Positions 34,801 to 36,675 of a stretch of 36,675 bases of DNA are shown here, one piece after another. The notes beneath the pieces were generated by a model. That model had not been told where the DNA came from. It saw only the letters and a program-made list of their open reading frames with translations, and searched no databases. The position numbers were made by a program, and so were the translations under genes. Origin of the DNA: an uncultured Bacteroidota bacterium (GTDB taxonomy: Bacteria; Bacteroidota; Bacteroidia; Chitinophagales; Chitinophagaceae); the NCBI GenBank assembly GCA_903847655.1, contig CAINEG010000007.1:1-36675 (forward strand), read 5' to 3'. Numbering within the stretch: position 1 is the first letter of the stretch; the number at the start of each line of letters is the position of its first letter.

Positions 34801-35205
34801 GAAAGGCTCTCTTTGTATACTAGAATGGATCAGACCGAAAATGATGAGGAATTGGCCTTGATGGAAACTGAATTGGCAGATCGATTTGGTCCCATACCTA
34901 ATTCGGTGAATGATTTATTTATTACCATTCGTTGTCGTCGCATTGCCATTGCCTTGGGTTTTGAAAAAATGACCTTAAAGGACGATACTTTAAGATGTTT
35001 CTTTATCAACAGGCCCGATTCGCCTTATTTTGAAAGCAACACTTTTAAACAGTTGCTTGACTATGCGCAAAAAAACATGAATAAAGCGCATTTTAAACAA
35101 GTGGGCCGAAGCTTTGTATTGATCATCAAAGAGGTTAAAAATATGGAACAGTGTTTTGCTCTTTTAGAAAAAATTAAGCAAGGGGTATTTGCTAAGCTCG
35201 CTTAA
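31810..35205 (+). CDS. mfd: Transcription-repair coupling factor Mfd
   Basis: Displaces RNA polymerase stalled at DNA lesions and recruits nucleotide excision repair. 1131 residues, close to the E. coli length. The N-terminal UvrB-homology region has GFERTDFVYEPGQFALRGGIFDIY. The RNA-polymerase-interacting domain (DYVTHIDHGVGVYSGL) comes before the translocase. Helicase Walker A is GDVGFGKTE (about residue 598) and motif II is DEEQKFG (698-704). Motif VI is HQLRGRVGRSNKKAFCYLL. The C-terminal TRCF domain (SYVESIGERLSLYTRM) is complete. It is followed by a hairpin. Confidence 0.97.
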   Translation: MNEQSLFERFRNSPLLNNLADRIAMSKLENKPYQVFLQNLHGSAAAFVLQSIFTHPKTEQFNHIVVLNDAEEAAYFFNSIESVTEALDLFYFPSSYKTPQNFSSLNPSHVMLRTEALTKISMGGNKKIIVTYPEALFEKVIMPNTLQQNMIQIKTNDSVNLNELMQSLIGYGFERTDFVYEPGQFALRGGIFDIYSFGNEQPYRIELFGEEVDSIRLFDPATQLSERKLLQVNIIPNVTTQFEDTQKIPLLTFMANDTVVWLKDWNVIAQRGNDQFEALVDFIEHHASANTTDEQDAHKRQSVVEDFVTVEATEKQLATKSIIEWGFHTQLAKENIIFNTQVQPSFNRRFELLIDNLQSFEKKGYAVFIFAEQAKQLERLHAIFTDLKTEIQFTPIVKNIHEGFIDHDHQIICYTDHQIFQRYHKYKVKQAYSKSKAITLRTLRDLLPGDYVTHIDHGVGVYSGLQKIEVNGRWQEAVRIIYKDSDILYVNINSLHKISKYTGKEGTPPKVNKLGSDVWVKLKDKTKAKVKSIAFDLIKLYAQRKAQVGFAFSPDNYMLHELEASFIYEETLDQAKAIADVKKDMEAPAPMDRLVCGDVGFGKTEVAVRAAFKAAIDGKQVAVLVPTTILAFQHFKTFSERLKDFPVTIDYLNRFKSAAQKKETIEKVKEGKIDILVGTHGILGKEVNFKDLGLMVIDEEQKFGVGHKEKLKTLRTNVDCLTLTATPIPRTLHFSLMGARDLSIINTAPANRQPIHTEVQVFNEDAIREAIYYETERGGQVFFIHNRVQGLAEMCATIQRLCPDISIGYAHGQLEGHQLEEKILDFIERRYDVLVCTNIVESGVDIPNVNTIMVNNAHQFGLSDLHQLRGRVGRSNKKAFCYLLAPPISTLPDDSRKRLQTLEQFSELGSGFQIAMRDLDIRGAGNLLGGEQSGFMAEIGFEMYQKILAEAVRELKRSDFKELFEEEISKQDDFVQDCTIDTDLEIMIPDSYVESIGERLSLYTRMDQTENDEELALMETELADRFGPIPNSVNDLFITIRCRRIAIALGFEKMTLKDDTLRCFFINRPDSPYFESNTFKQLLDYAQKNMNKAHFKQVGRSFVLIIKEVKNMEQCFALLEKIKQGVFAKLA

Positions 35206-35225
35206 ATAAATTTTCCTACTATTAA

Positions 35226-35261
35226 AAAGCCCTCCTCCCGAGAATTCGAGAGAAGGGCTTT
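35226..35261. terminator. Bidirectional terminator after mfd
   Basis: An 8-bp outer stem, AAAGCCCT (35226-35233) with AGGGCTTT (35254-35261), encloses a 20-base segment that can pair further around GAATTC. T-runs follow on both strands (CTTTAA on plus, CTTTTTAAT on minus). It lies between convergent mfd and the 68-residue gene. Confidence 0.65.
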
Positions 35262-35305
35262 AATAAGATTGAAATTTACTAAGAATCTATTGTAAACGAA
35301 GTTTA

Positions 35306-35512
35306 CTAGAATCCTTTTTTAGCAACTCCATCAGCGATTGCCTTAAGGGCATTGGTCTCGCTTAAAATGGCAGCCATTTTATTTCCTTTACCATCATTAC
35401 CACCTGCCATATAACCGCCTCTAGCAGTTTTAGTGATGACAGCGTCATGCATTGGTACATTTTTTTCTTTTGTTTTTAAGCAATACGCTTTAATCATTTT
35501 TGAAGTGTCCAT
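35306..35512 (-). CDS. Small protein of 68 residues
   Basis: A compact, basic small protein, MDTSKMIKAYCLKT at the start and ADGVAKKGF at the end. It has one cysteine (Cys11), a glycine-rich centre (ARGGYMAGGNDGKGN) and a predicted C-terminal helix (AAILSETNALKAIADGVAKK). The N-terminal AYC-K-K pattern loosely recalls the short DUF5679 proteins, but the CxxC pairs of those are absent, so I would not name it. No signal peptide. ATG at 35512; an internal ATG five codons later is possible. A small GTAAAC/GTTTAC hairpin lies at its stop. It is 117 bases from gyrB, with no shared transcript needed. Confidence 0.75.
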   Translation of the reverse strand: MDTSKMIKAYCLKTKEKNVPMHDAVITKTARGGYMAGGNDGKGNKMAAILSETNALKAIADGVAKKGF

Positions 35513-35629
35513 TTTGTATAAATTTTAAAGTGAATATTTCTAATTGAAAGTAGGTCATTTATCGGGATTCATTTACGGAAAGGCTTGATTTTTTGCTAAA
35601 TCAGCCAAAAAACGTAGAAAATCATGGGT

Positions 35630-36675
<1,046 letters not shown>

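Overview
The window is AT-rich chromosomal DNA from a member of the phylum Bacteroidota, most likely near the family Chitinophagaceae; the family placement is inference. Four signals point to the phylum: a fused lpxC-fabZ gene, a secreted subtilase with a type IX secretion (Por) C-terminal domain, an RprY-like response regulator, and repeated TAnnTTTG boxes (the Bacteroidota -7 promoter element) in front of genes. Strong Shine-Dalgarno sequences are not evident. Nearly all genes are core housekeeping genes, densely packed, and I see no phage, insertion sequence, CRISPR array or defence island.

Layout. 1-3660: end of leuS, then ruvB, closed by a bidirectional terminator. 3678-8370 (minus): copA-type metal ATPase, a RecQ helicase, and a separate response regulator. 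8424-10061 (plus): tsaE and alanine dehydrogenase. 10058-15278 (minus): a lipid A operon running HD phosphohydrolase, lpxD, lpxC-fabZ, lpxA, ABC ATPase. 15391-17364 (plus): a 95-residue hypothetical, a PhnP-like metallohydrolase and a membrane-anchored helix-hairpin-helix protein. 17546-21787 (minus): the protein quality-control cluster tig, clpP, clpP, clpX and a 49-residue small protein. 21908-24059 (minus): tRNA-Leu(UAG), free-methionine-sulfoxide reductase and a polysaccharide flippase. 24128-26408 (plus): dtd, a MazG-like pyrophosphohydrolase and glycyl-tRNA synthetase. 26601-31165 (minus): an NAD(P)H oxidoreductase and a 1274-residue secreted subtilase. 31312-35205 (plus): a lipoprotein and mfd. 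35306-36675 (minus): a 68-residue small protein and the 3' part of gyrB.

How the genes fit together. The lpx operon makes the acylated glucosamine precursor of lipid A, and FabZ ties it to fatty acid synthesis. The tig-clpP-clpP-clpX cluster joins ribosome-associated folding to ATP-dependent proteolysis, with two catalytically complete ClpP paralogues. ruvB, recQ, mfd and gyrB serve DNA repair and topology; leuS, glyS, dtd, tsaE and tRNA-Leu serve translation accuracy.

The most interesting signals are modest. tsaE and glyS carry a perfect TAnnTTTG box only 4 and 6 bases before the ATG, which predicts leaderless mRNAs. A conserved-looking 49-residue gene lies next to clpX. The two ClpPs have different N-terminal extensions. 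Several long hairpins with A-tract and T-tract flanks lie between convergent genes. I did not find clear evidence of a wholly new multi-gene system.
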